Origin: Prochlorococcus sp. AG-315-I14
Lineage (GTDB): Bacteria > Cyanobacteriota > Cyanobacteriia > PCC-6307 > Cyanobiaceae
Length of the DNA stretch: 5,683 nucleotides
Direction: 5' to 3'
Assembly: GCA_003283665.1 (NCBI GenBank)
Contig: QBWF01000032.1
Location: forward strand, 1-5,683
Part shown: one piece after another, positions 1-5,658 of the stretch
How positions within the stretch are numbered: the first letter of the stretch is position 1
Layout of the letters: the number at the start of each line of letters is the position of its first letter
The notes under the pieces: model-generated
What the model was told of the DNA's origin: nothing
Databases searched by the model: none
What the model saw: the letters and a program-made list of their open reading frames with translations, nothing else
Made by a program: the position numbers and the translations under genes

Positions 1-142
1 AGCAGATGCATTAAATGTTGATTGTGCTGACGTTATCGCTACTTGCATCATTTTAAAGATTCCAGCCACTTCTCCCTTAACCTCACTATCAATAGAAGAT
101 TGCAAGAAGATTACTCAATTTTATGATAAATTAAATCTATAA
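1..142 (+). CDS. 3' end of an unrecognised gene (5' truncated by window edge)
   Basis: An open frame runs from base 2 (first whole codon GCA) to a TAA at 140-142, giving 46 residues ending in KKITQFYDKLNL. The start lies outside the window. The visible piece has a moderately hydrophobic stretch (DVIATCIILKIPA) and then a polar, lysine-rich tail, with two cysteines in the first half. I do not recognise the family. It converges on the minus-strand gene ending at 207, with about 64 bases between the stops. I see no strong GC-rich hairpin with a T-run there. The lack of stops over 46 codons in such AT-rich DNA, and codon use like the neighbours, support real coding, but the evidence is short. Confidence 0.5.
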   Translation, partial: ADALNVDCADVIATCIILKIPATSPLTSLSIEDCKKITQFYDKLNL

Positions 143-206
143 ACTAAATTAATAGTAAATATAATTGCTGAAATAAATGTTAAAAAGTAAGATATAAGCT
201 ATTACA

Positions 207-428
207 TCACATATCATTCGCTTCTCTAAATAATGCATCCTGTTCATCTGATATCTTTCTCAAATACTCCATTTTTGCGGGATCAAAATGACTGATAACA
301 GATTTTCCAAATTCAAAAATTTCCATATCTGAAAGCCCTTGATCTCTTAGGCCTGCAAGAATTACAGAAAGATCATTAAAAGCTACTTTAAATAACTCCT
401 TCTTGTCATCTGGTCTTAATTCATTCAT
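207..428 (-). CDS. Hypothetical 73-residue soluble acidic protein
   Basis: The 73-residue product starts MNELRPDDKKELFK and ends DALFREANDM. It is hydrophilic, with no signal peptide or membrane segment, and is probably mostly helical: an amphipathic stretch around residues 10-30 (ELFKVAFNDLSVILAGLRDQ), then LSDMEIFEFGKSVISHF, then a charged helix KMEYLRKISDEQDALFRE. I do not recognise a domain. The start is the ATG at 426-428. A second ATG at 422-424, in another frame, hits a stop after two codons and cannot be used. No Shine-Dalgarno sequence precedes the start, which is common in marine picocyanobacteria. An extended -10 box lies about 35 bases upstream, so the gene probably has its own promoter. 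It is convergent with the gene fragment at the left edge and divergent from the potassium channel gene. Coding is likely; function is unknown. Confidence 0.6.
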   Translation of the reverse strand: MNELRPDDKKELFKVAFNDLSVILAGLRDQGLSDMEIFEFGKSVISHFDPAKMEYLRKISDEQDALFREANDM

Positions 429-463
429 TGATTTGATCTAAGAAGAGTTATTGTAGAAAATAT

Positions 464-472
464 ATTATAACA
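464..472 (-). promoter_or_regulatory. Extended -10 promoter for the 207-428 gene
   Basis: Read on the minus strand, bases 472 to 464 are TGTTATAAT, an exact TGnTATAAT extended -10 element. I see no -35 hexamer at the usual spacing, which the extended element could compensate for. Transcription would begin near base 457, giving a leader of about 29 bases. This is inferred from motif match alone. Confidence 0.45.
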
Positions 473-522
473 TAAATCCAAAATAAACTTATATATAATC
501 TTCATGGATATTAAAAGATAAG

Positions 523-590
523 ATTATTTAATTAATAATTAATTACTATTTTTATTCATTTTTATTAAAATTAAAAATTAATATTATTAA
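523..590. other. Nearly pure A/T tract upstream of the potassium channel gene
   Basis: Of these 68 bases all but two (C at 546 and 557) are A or T, with phased runs of A and T and a repeated TAATTAAT motif around 529-545. Such a tract is likely curved and easily melted. It lies between the divergent promoter regions of the 207-428 gene and the channel gene. It could act as an UP-like element or simply reflect drift in a low-GC genome. Confidence 0.4.
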
Positions 591-634
591 GGCTAAAGAA
601 TTAATTATAAAATTATAGAACTCATTTAAAAAAT

Positions 635-1675
635 GTGCGTCTAACAGAGAGTCAAAGCTATAAAAAGTTTATTAAGATTTGGTATGGCCCACTTTTTTTG
701 TTGAGTTCCATTTTCATTATTGGCGCTACAGGATATCGTATTACAGAAGGGTGGGACTGGGGTGACAGTCTATGGATGGTCCTTATAACAATAACAACTA
801 TCGGTTTTGGTGAAGTTGAAGTCCTAAGTGCATTAGGAAGACTCGTAACATTTCTGATTATTGGTGGAGGTTTATTCGTAGTACAACTAACACTTCAAAG
901 GTTCATACAATTATCTGATTTAGGGTATTTTCAGAAAGTAGAAGAGTTAAGATTAAATAGATTAATTAGAAGAATGAAAAACCATGTAATCCTATGTGGC
1001 TTTGGTCGTACAGGAAAAGAAATAGCAGCACAACTTAAATTAGACAATATCCCAACTCTAATTATTGAACTTGATTCAGAGCTGAAAAGCGAAGCCGAGA
1101 ATCATGGTTTTAATATCATTGTGGGTGATGCAACTCTAGATGAAACGTTAATAAAGGCTGGTATAAAAAAATGTAGAAGTCTTGTTGTCACATTGCCCAA
1201 TGATGCAGCAAATTTATATGTTGTATTAAGTGCAAAAGCATTGAATACTGATTGTAGGCTTATAGCAAGAGCCGCCACAGAAGAAGCCTCCAACAAATTA
1301 AAATTAGCAGGAGCAAACACAGTAGTAAGTCCATATGTAGCAGCAGGTAGAACAATGGCTGCATCGGCACTGAGACCTATTGCCATAGACTTTATGGATT
1401 TATTGGCAGGATCTAACAGTGAAATAGAAGAAATAAAACTAACAAAAAATGCTGCTAAAATTTCAGATTTCGAAAATAAAAGAATACCTAACGATGACAT
1501 AAGAAGGTATGGAGGGGGATTGCTTATAGCAATTAAAACTAGCAAGGGACTAATAAGTAATCCTACTCAAAATATTACACTCATCCCTAATTCAATATTG
1601 ATATACCTAGGAAGTAAAGAACAACTAAAAAATATTAGAGAACTGTATCAACCAATAATTGAAGAAGGGGAGTAA
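635..1675 (+). CDS. Two-TM potassium channel with RCK (TrkA-N/TrkA-C) domains
   Basis: This 346-residue protein has the architecture of MthK-type ligand-gated K+ channels in the inner membrane. TM1 is at about 17-35, the pore helix at about 44-54, and the selectivity filter is T55-I-G-F-G-E60, a GFGE variant of the usual GYGD. TM2 is at about 66-88 and includes IIGGG, whose glycines could be the gating hinge. After a charged linker comes the RCK N-lobe with a Rossmann nucleotide-binding loop G122-F-G-R-T-G127, an acidic residue E145 at the end of the second strand, and G164-D-A-T. The RCK C-lobe (TrkA-C) spans about 263-330. The protein looks complete. The start is GTG at 635: it is the only start codon between the upstream in-frame TAA at 608-610 and TM1, and the overlapping ATG at 633 reads into a stop after three codons. 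There is no clear Shine-Dalgarno. It stands alone on the plus strand. The ligand cannot be told from sequence; the family role is well established. Confidence 0.92.
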   Translation: MRLTESQSYKKFIKIWYGPLFLLSSIFIIGATGYRITEGWDWGDSLWMVLITITTIGFGEVEVLSALGRLVTFLIIGGGLFVVQLTLQRFIQLSDLGYFQKVEELRLNRLIRRMKNHVILCGFGRTGKEIAAQLKLDNIPTLIIELDSELKSEAENHGFNIIVGDATLDETLIKAGIKKCRSLVVTLPNDAANLYVVLSAKALNTDCRLIARAATEEASNKLKLAGANTVVSPYVAAGRTMAASALRPIAIDFMDLLAGSNSEIEEIKLTKNAAKISDFENKRIPNDDIRRYGGGLLIAIKTSKGLISNPTQNITLIPNSILIYLGSKEQLKNIRELYQPIIEEGE

Positions 1676-1881
1676 ATTACTAACTAATAAATTGAAACTT
1701 AAAGATAAAGAGTTCATAATATGGAGAAGCGTTATATGTAATAAGATGTCAATAAAATAAATTTTAAAATATTACATAATAACAGAAAGTATAAATACAG
1801 ATACTCAATAAAATATTTTTCAACAAAAAAATTAGAATGTATATATAAACAAAGAAAAGGGATTTTATACAGTAATTAGCA

Positions 1882-1887
1882 TATAAT
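1882..1887 (+). promoter_or_regulatory. -10 box (TATAAT) for the small membrane-protein pair
   Basis: A perfect TATAAT lies 24 bases before the ATG at 1912. No recognisable -35 hexamer is present at 16-18 bases. Transcription would start near 1894, leaving a leader of about 18 bases. AGAGG at 1895-1899 is a plausible but somewhat distant (12 bases) Shine-Dalgarno. Perfect matches can occur by chance in DNA this AT-rich, but position and neighbouring ribosome site fit. Confidence 0.45.
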
Positions 1888-1911
1888 TATAAAAAGAGGT
1901 TACGAATTGAA

Positions 1912-2040
1912 ATGTTTAATTCAAATCAACCATGGCGTCTTTGGCTATTTGTTTTAGGATTAAACATAATCGCTTTTATTGGTGTCATTTACTTACGTAC
2001 TAAAGGCATTGATCTTTATGCATTCAGGGGGAGCTCATAA
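1912..2040 (+). CDS. Small single-pass membrane protein, 42 residues
   Basis: ATG at 1912 to TAA at 2038-2040 encodes 42 residues. The protein has a short polar start (MFNSNQPWR), one hydrophobic helix at about 9-27 (LWLFVLGLNIIAFIGVIY), and a basic then polar tail (LRTKGIDLYAFRGSS). The shape resembles the one-helix accessory subunits of photosynthetic complexes, but I match it to no known Psb, Psa, Pet or high-light-inducible protein, and it lacks the ExxxGRxAMxG chlorophyll-binding motif of the last. A consensus -10 box and an AGAGG ribosome site precede it, which argues for a real gene despite its size. The next gene, also a small membrane protein, starts 52 bases downstream on the same strand with no obvious terminator between, so they are probably co-transcribed. 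Arginines and lysine after the helix suggest a cytoplasmic C-terminus, though R9 before it weakens that. Function is unknown. Confidence 0.6.
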   Translation: MFNSNQPWRLWLFVLGLNIIAFIGVIYLRTKGIDLYAFRGSS

Positions 2041-2092
2041 AAGCTATTTGAGGTAGACTAAACAAAATATAAATAATAAATTTATAAGAATT

Positions 2093-2341
2093 ATGGTAAA
2101 AAACAACTCAAATGAAAGTAATCTGAAAAAATGGATTGACAATATCCTTGTTGTAAATTTATTTATTATAATTATTGGTGCTTTCTTCTTTCTATTAAGT
2201 ATATTCCTGAGTGCACATGGATATGGAAAGCTATATGGTCTATTCCAAAAACTATGGTTTCCAATCTTTATTCCTTCTCTAAGTTTATTCTTTACTGCAA
2301 TTTTGTCAGAGGCAGTAGTAACACGTATACAAAAAAAGTAA
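2093..2341 (+). CDS. Conserved two-helix membrane protein, 82 residues (cyanobacterial type)
   Basis: The product starts with a polar stretch (MVKNNSNESNLKK), then W-I-D-N-ILVVNLF leading into TM1 at about 18-40. A short loop with SAHGYGKLYGLFQKLW follows, then TM2 at about 56-76 (FIPSLSLFFTAILSEAVV) and a basic end TRIQKK. Both ends are rich in lysine, suggesting N- and C-termini in the cytoplasm. The LKKWIDNxLVxNLF opening, the central LWxPxFxP and the S-E/G-xxxxxIxKK end match my memory of a widespread uncharacterised cyanobacterial small membrane protein; this is recall, not a search. A long open frame on the opposite strand (2044-2349) is only its shadow. Only a weak ribosome site is seen (TAAGA at 2085-2089). 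It follows the 42-residue membrane-protein gene by 52 bases and is likely in the same transcript. Function is unknown. Confidence 0.8.
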   Translation: MVKNNSNESNLKKWIDNILVVNLFIIIIGAFFFLLSIFLSAHGYGKLYGLFQKLWFPIFIPSLSLFFTAILSEAVVTRIQKK

Positions 2342-2513
2342 ATTGACAACCCATCAAGACATCAACTTGTTAAAATAAAAAAATCATTTTGAATTACTTT
2401 ATTAGTATGTAATATAAAGAATATATTATCATCATGAATTATCAGAAAACTTTCATCACTTAAACGATGGTCAATATTTAGAAATCATAAACTTCTCTAA
2501 CTTGTTTACAGTT

Positions 2514-2545
2514 TTCGAGTAAATTTGAAAAGTTTATCTCCCGAA
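2514..2545 (+). other. Possible bulged hairpin upstream of the 2587 gene
   Basis: The left arm TTCGAGTAAA (2514-2523) can pair with TTTATCTCCCGAA (2533-2545) across a nine-base loop. This gives ten base pairs interrupted by one- and two-base bulges in the right arm. There is no following T-run, so it is not a typical terminator. It lies just before the putative -10 box at 2558. It may be chance. Confidence 0.2.
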
Positions 2546-2557
2546 TAAATCTTGCCT

Positions 2558-2563
2558 TATACT
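2558..2563 (+). promoter_or_regulatory. Putative -10 box (TATACT) for the 2587 gene
   Basis: TATACT lies 23 bases before the ATG at 2587 and would give a short leader of about 17 bases. The nearest TTGAAA (2525-2530) is 27 bases away, too far for a -35 element. The roughly 245-base gap after the previous gene supports an independent promoter here. Confidence 0.35.
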
Positions 2564-2586
2564 ATTTGGGTATATAAGTAAATATT

Positions 2587-2940
2587 ATGGAAGAACTTAC
2601 TTTCAAGGATTTAACGGAAGAAGAATTAAATAGACTTAAGGACATATATATAGCGAGTCGGCTGAACTCTATGAATGAAAATGATCTAAGGCTATTTGTA
2701 AAACAAATTATAGAAGATCAAATCAAAGGGACCGTAGGTAATGCAGAAGAAAAAGAAGCATGGTTGGAAATGAAAGAACATTTTTCAGAGGACTTTCCTA
2801 AAATAATCGGAGAAATGAAATCAAGGGGTAAAAAGAATGAAAAAAATGAAAATAAAAGTCCTGAAGAAATTGAGTTTGACAAAAGATTAAACCTTCTTGA
2901 AAGACAACAACAAAGCCAAGCACCGAAAGACATGTGGTAG
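2587..2940 (+). CDS. Small acidic hypothetical protein, 117 residues, picocyanobacterial type
   Basis: This is a soluble, highly charged protein with no signal peptide or membrane helix. Residues 1-50 are acidic and helical (FKDLTEEELNRLKDIYIASR, then ENDLRLFVKQIIEDQIKGTV). A conserved-looking centre follows, GTVGNAEEKEAWLEMKEHFSED (about 48-69). A lysine/glutamate/asparagine-rich, probably disordered linker is at about 80-91, then a final helix EEIEFDKRLNLLERQQQ and the end DMW. The pattern of centre plus DMW terminus fits my recollection of an uncharacterised family in marine Synechococcus and Prochlorococcus; I cannot confirm it. The ATG at 2587 is the first in frame and is preceded by a -10-like box. 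The minus-strand frame at 2718-2933 is its shadow. The gene converges on the GIY-YIG gene, with 61 bases between the stops. Function is unknown; a protein-protein or nucleoprotein role would be guesswork. Confidence 0.8.
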   Translation: MEELTFKDLTEEELNRLKDIYIASRLNSMNENDLRLFVKQIIEDQIKGTVGNAEEKEAWLEMKEHFSEDFPKIIGEMKSRGKKNEKNENKSPEEIEFDKRLNLLERQQQSQAPKDMW

Positions 2941-3001
2941 GTGAAAAAAAAGATTGAATGGGTAATTTATATATTTAAACCTATTTAGTTGAGAGTATTT
3001 A

Positions 3002-3556
3002 TTAAAAAATATAATATTGGAAGATTTGAGATAATAAATAAACCAAAAAGGTTAACATCAAGTAAATAATTACTCTTAGTATTCTAAATCTAGACTCATT
3101 TATAAAATCTAAATTTTCACCTGAATCCCTAAAAAATGAGACAATCATAAATAAAAAAGATACCTTCTCTGTACAATAAAAAGAATTACTAATAGAAAGA
3201 CTCAAATTAGATGAATTCAAGTAATTGATTAAAATAAAAAAAAGAAATATAATAAAAATATAAATTAATAATCTTAAAAATATACGTAATAGGAAATAAT
3301 TAACATAATTATTCAATATAATTTTACGTTTGCAATCTCTAATCTCATAATCATTTAATCTAAAATATTCAGTTTGAGGTATACGTACCTTCTTATATCT
3401 AGTATGAAGATACTTCTCAAAATCCCTGTAATTAGATATATACGATTTAGCTAAGACTTCATCTGGCTTTAATTGTCTCATTCGAATATTAATATTTTTA
3501 GTAATACCTATTTTATACAAGTCTCCATTTCTAATTAAATAAATCCATCCATTCAT
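3002..3556 (-). CDS. GIY-YIG (T5orf172/MUG113-type) domain fused to membrane helices
   Basis: Residues 1-78 form a compact GIY-YIG nuclease-superfamily domain. WIYLIRNGDLYKIGIT (4-19) carries the two motif tyrosines (Y6, Y14) and KIG. R25 and R27 are candidates for the conserved arginine. E47 with H51 (FEKYLHTRY) and E63 in TEYFRL correspond to the conserved E..lH and E-[WY]-F positions of the T5orf172/MUG113 branch. Residues 88-112 are a strong membrane helix, about 132-142 a weaker hydrophobic piece, and 160-180 a second strong helix. The family is usually about 90 residues and soluble, so the membrane extension is unusual. Other GIY-YIG proteins cleave or process DNA; activity here is untested. 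The start ATG at 3554-3556 lies 14 bases after the stop of the DUF2130 gene, so the two form an operon. The helix-coding part is more A/T-rich than the domain. I am confident in the domain and less so in how the C-terminus sits in the membrane. Confidence 0.82.
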   Translation of the reverse strand: MNGWIYLIRNGDLYKIGITKNINIRMRQLKPDEVLAKSYISNYRDFEKYLHTRYKKVRIPQTEYFRLNDYEIRDCKRKIILNNYVNYFLLRIFLRLLIYIFIIFLFFILINYLNSSNLSLSISNSFYCTEKVSFLFMIVSFFRDSGENLDFINESRFRILRVIIYLMLTFLVYLLSQIFQYYIF

Positions 3557-3570
3557 AAATACAATTAATA

Positions 3571-4863
3571 TTATGCTACAGATCTATCATTAAGTATATG
3601 AAATCGTTCTTCCATTGTTGGATTATTTCTAGTTAATTTCTTAACTGTTACTTCCTGAGCTTTGTCATTTGCCAATCGGAGATTTCGATCTGCACCAATT
3701 AGTGCCTCCTTGGTTTTCTGTAAATGGCTAATAGACTTATCAATTTCACTAATGGCTGATTCAAACTTTCTTGAAGCTAGACTATAATTTTTCCCAAAAG
3801 CATTCTTGAAGGTCTCAAGACTATTTTCAAAATTAGTTATATCTATATTTTGTGCTTTTATACATTCTAACTCGGCTTTGTATTCCAAAGACTTAAGTGC
3901 CGCATTCCTAAGAAGAGAGATAATTGGTAAAAAACACTGTGGTCGAACAACGAACATTTTGGGATACCTATGGGATAAATCAACTATCCCTGAGTTAAAC
4001 AAATCACTATCAGGTTCTAATAAAGAAACAAGAACAGCATATTCGCAACCTTTTTGAAGACGATCTTTGTTTAATTCTTTTAAAAAGTCGTCATTTTTTT
4101 TCTTGATTGATCCACTATCACTTTCATTTTTCATCTCAAACATAATTGAAATGATTTCATTATTCCTATGATCTATATCTCGGAAAATATAATCTCCTTT
4201 ACTACCAGAACTTGCATCATTATCTTTTTCAAAATAAGCATTAGGAAAAGCGGTGGGTCGTATTTTATTAAATTCATTTTCACAATGTTGTTCAAGTGAT
4301 TCTCCAATCATTTTGGTTGAAAGTCGTAATTTCATATCTCTTAATCTGTCAATAGCATCATCTCTTTCTTTAATTTGCATTTCATATTTTTCTTTAATCG
4401 ACTTCTCTGATAATTGTTTCTCAAGCTCAGCTTTATCTAAATTATTTTTAAGTTCATTATATCCCTGCTTTAATTCACTAATCGCACTAGAAACAGCTAG
4501 CTTTTGGGCATATTGACTAGTTTCTTTAGTCTTCTCAAGCATATAAGCTATTGAATCACGCTCTTTCTCTAAGGAATTCTTAGCATGATTAACAGCTAAA
4601 TTTTTATCTACTTCAGCAGCAGATAACTTTGACTGAAGATACTGAATTTTATTTTTTTGAATAGAAGAGCTCTCTTGCATTTCCATTTTTAAATTCTGAA
4701 TAGCAAGCTGAATAGATTTGTTTTTATCCTTTTCTGCTAAATCAAGTCTTTTTTTCAATTCCTGCTCAAATTCAGCGTCTCTGATTTGCTTTAGAATATT
4801 TGAATAATTATTCTTATCAATTCTGAACAATTTTCCGCATTCTGGACAGTTGATTTCATTCAT
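3571..4863 (-). CDS. DUF2130 family protein: coiled coil with PD-(D/E)xK-like core
   Basis: The 430-residue protein appears full length. It opens with [15 protein letters not shown] (a single C6-x-x-C9 knuckle) and the family-like [16 protein letters not shown] long coiled coil at about 25-185 is rich in K, E, Q and A, with an [15 protein letters not shown] exit. The globular DUF2130 core at about 188-325 begins [15 protein letters not shown], then [43 protein letters not shown] and [12 protein letters not shown]224 and E243-x-K245 with E191 fit a PD-(D/E)xK nuclease active site, as in RmuC-like proteins. A second helical region (325-405) ends in the family-like [13 protein letters not shown]2130 proteins are uncharacterised; a DNA-related role is inference from fold. 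It is the first gene of a two-gene minus-strand operon. The ATG at 4861-4863 overlaps no better start, and no clear Shine-Dalgarno is seen. Plus-strand frames inside it (3806-4057, 4253-4516) are shadows. Confidence 0.9.
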   Translation of the reverse strand: MNEINCPECGKLFRIDKNNYSNILKQIRDAEFEQELKKRLDLAEKDKNKSIQLAIQNLKMEMQESSSIQKNKIQYLQSKLSAAEVDKNLAVNHAKNSLEKERDSIAYMLEKTKETSQYAQKLAVSSAISELKQGYNELKNNLDKAELEKQLSEKSIKEKYEMQIKERDDAIDRLRDMKLRLSTKMIGESLEQHCENEFNKIRPTAFPNAYFEKDNDASSGSKGDYIFRDIDHRNNEIISIMFEMKNESDSGSIKKKNDDFLKELNKDRLQKGCEYAVLVSLLEPDSDLFNSGIVDLSHRYPKMFVVRPQCFLPIISLLRNAALKSLEYKAELECIKAQNIDITNFENSLETFKNAFGKNYSLASRKFESAISEIDKSISHLQKTKEALIGADRNLRLANDKAQEVTVKKLTRNNPTMEERFHILNDRSVA

Positions 4864-5418
4864 ACAAAAGAATCTGGTAAGTAATCATTGAATAATCTAT
4901 TTTTATCCTTTTATTCAAAGGCAAGCAAGGATTATGTTTAATCAGAGCCCTAAAATAAAAGAATGATACAAAAAGTGCTCTAAATCAGTAAAAATCCTTA
5001 TATAACTCAGCTTATGTCAATAAAAATCTAACTAGAATCCAAATGCTTCCTATAAAATCTCAAGGGCTCGTAAAACATACTTAATTTAAAATCCCGCTGT
5101 GACTAGTTACAAATGCTAGATAGTAATATTAAATTCGCCATTAAGACGTTTTCATTGCAAATGAATCAATTAATATTCCAAACAATATAAGATTGGTCAA
5201 AATTTGCATTAAAGTATCGAGATTTCACAAAGAAGTAGAATATAAATAATTGAATGCAAGACATAGATCAAAGGTTGAAGAGAATTGAAAAAAGTAATCA
5301 AAATGCTCATAAACAACTTAAATCAACATAATGTCATGATTGTTTGGGAACTAATTTGAATGATTTATTTCAGTGATACACATAAAATAAACGAGTAAAC
5401 AGCTATGAAAGAAACAAC

Positions 5419-5462
5419 TATCTAATAATTTTTGCTAAGTATGGAAAATATCTAACAATTTT
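5419..5462 (+). repeat. Direct repeat TATCTAAYAATTTT, two copies 30 bases apart
   Basis: TATCTAATAATTTT (5419-5432) and TATCTAACAATTTT (5449-5462) match at 13 of 14 positions, with starts 30 bases apart, close to three helical turns. They end just before a consensus TATAAT at 5467 and the start of the 54-residue gene, so they could be binding sites for a regulator. The low complexity of the region leaves room for chance. Confidence 0.4.
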
Positions 5463-5466
5463 AAAA

Positions 5467-5472
5467 TATAAT
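5467..5472 (+). promoter_or_regulatory. -10 box (TATAAT) for the 5494 gene
   Basis: An exact TATAAT lies 21 bases before the ATG at 5494, giving a predicted start near 5479 and a very short leader of about 15 bases. No -35 hexamer is clear; the second copy of the 14-base repeat occupies the bases directly upstream. Motif evidence only. Confidence 0.42.
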
Positions 5473-5493
5473 TAATAAAGTTAATATATTTCG

Positions 5494-5658
5494 ATGTTCT
5501 TATCACACATTGCTCTTGCACACTCAGAATTTGGTCTAAGTCATTTTACAACTGACCTCATCTTAGTTCTTTCATTTGCTGTAGTGACAGCTCTACCAAT
5601 GTCATTGTTGCGTCCGCACATACAAGAAAAGAATGTAAAAAGTTCATCATTTCAATAA
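5494..5658 (+). CDS. Small single-pass membrane protein, 54 residues
   Basis: ATG at 5494 to TAA at 5656-5658 encodes 54 residues. MFLSHIALAHSEFGLSHF forms a mildly hydrophobic, histidine-bearing start (H5, H10, H17). One membrane helix follows at about 21-40 (DLILVLSFAVVTALPMSLL) with a proline near its end, then a basic, polar tail RPHIQEKNVKSSSFQ that should lie in the cytoplasm. I do not recognise the family. Support for a real gene is the consensus TATAAT box 21 bases upstream, the clean hydrophobic/polar pattern, and GC content and codon variety higher than in the surrounding spacer. There is no clear Shine-Dalgarno. It is divergent from the DUF2130 operon across the long spacer. The histidines could bind metal or haem, but that is speculation. 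Confidence 0.6.
   Translation: MFLSHIALAHSEFGLSHFTTDLILVLSFAVVTALPMSLLRPHIQEKNVKSSSFQ

Larger units (their letters stand above)
4864..5493. other. Long spacer with no convincing gene between divergent genes
   Basis: About 630 bases separate the start of the DUF2130 gene (minus) from the start of the 54-residue gene (plus). Reading both strands I find frequent stops in every frame and only very short frames: 25 codons at 5254-5331 (plus) and 22 codons at 5141-5209 (minus). There is no tRNA or rRNA signature and no CRISPR-like regular repeat. It holds two pairs of imperfect direct repeats, a weak CCTTT/AAAGG hairpin at 4907-4921, and the quasi-palindrome GTGACTAGTTAC at 5099-5110. It may contain promoters for both flanking genes, an undetected small RNA, or a decayed gene. 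Confidence 0.6.

Noticed and set aside
1102..1545. 147-codon minus-strand open frame inside the potassium channel gene
   Set aside because: It lies antisense to well-recognised RCK domains, has no domain of its own, and is low in charged residues as expected for a reverse-frame shadow.
2044..2349. 101-codon minus-strand open frame over the 82-residue membrane protein gene
   Set aside because: It is a shadow of the plus-strand gene, whose two-helix pattern and charged ends are far more protein-like. Its start would be a non-ATG codon.
3806..4057. 83-codon plus-strand frame, with a similar one at 4253-4516, inside the DUF2130 gene
   Set aside because: Both are antisense to conserved DUF2130 core or coiled coil, are serine/leucine-rich in the way reverse frames of Glu/Lys-rich genes are, and have no recognisable domain.
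4907..4921. CCTTT/AAAGG hairpin upstream of the DUF2130 gene
   Set aside because: The stem is only five base pairs and lacks a T-run on either strand, so neither a terminator nor a riboswitch can be supported.
5099..5110. GTGACTAGTTAC as a possible NtcA site
   Set aside because: The NtcA consensus needs GTA and TAC separated by eight bases. Here the halves are GTG and TAC with six between.
5141..5209. 22-codon minus-strand frame with a hydrophobic product
   Set aside because: Short hydrophobic frames arise easily from A/T-rich DNA, and no promoter or ribosome site is evident.
5254..5331. 25-codon plus-strand frame with a charged, helix-like product
   Set aside because: It is too short to call, has no ribosome site, and stops occur directly before and after it. 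It is kept only as part of the spacer observation.
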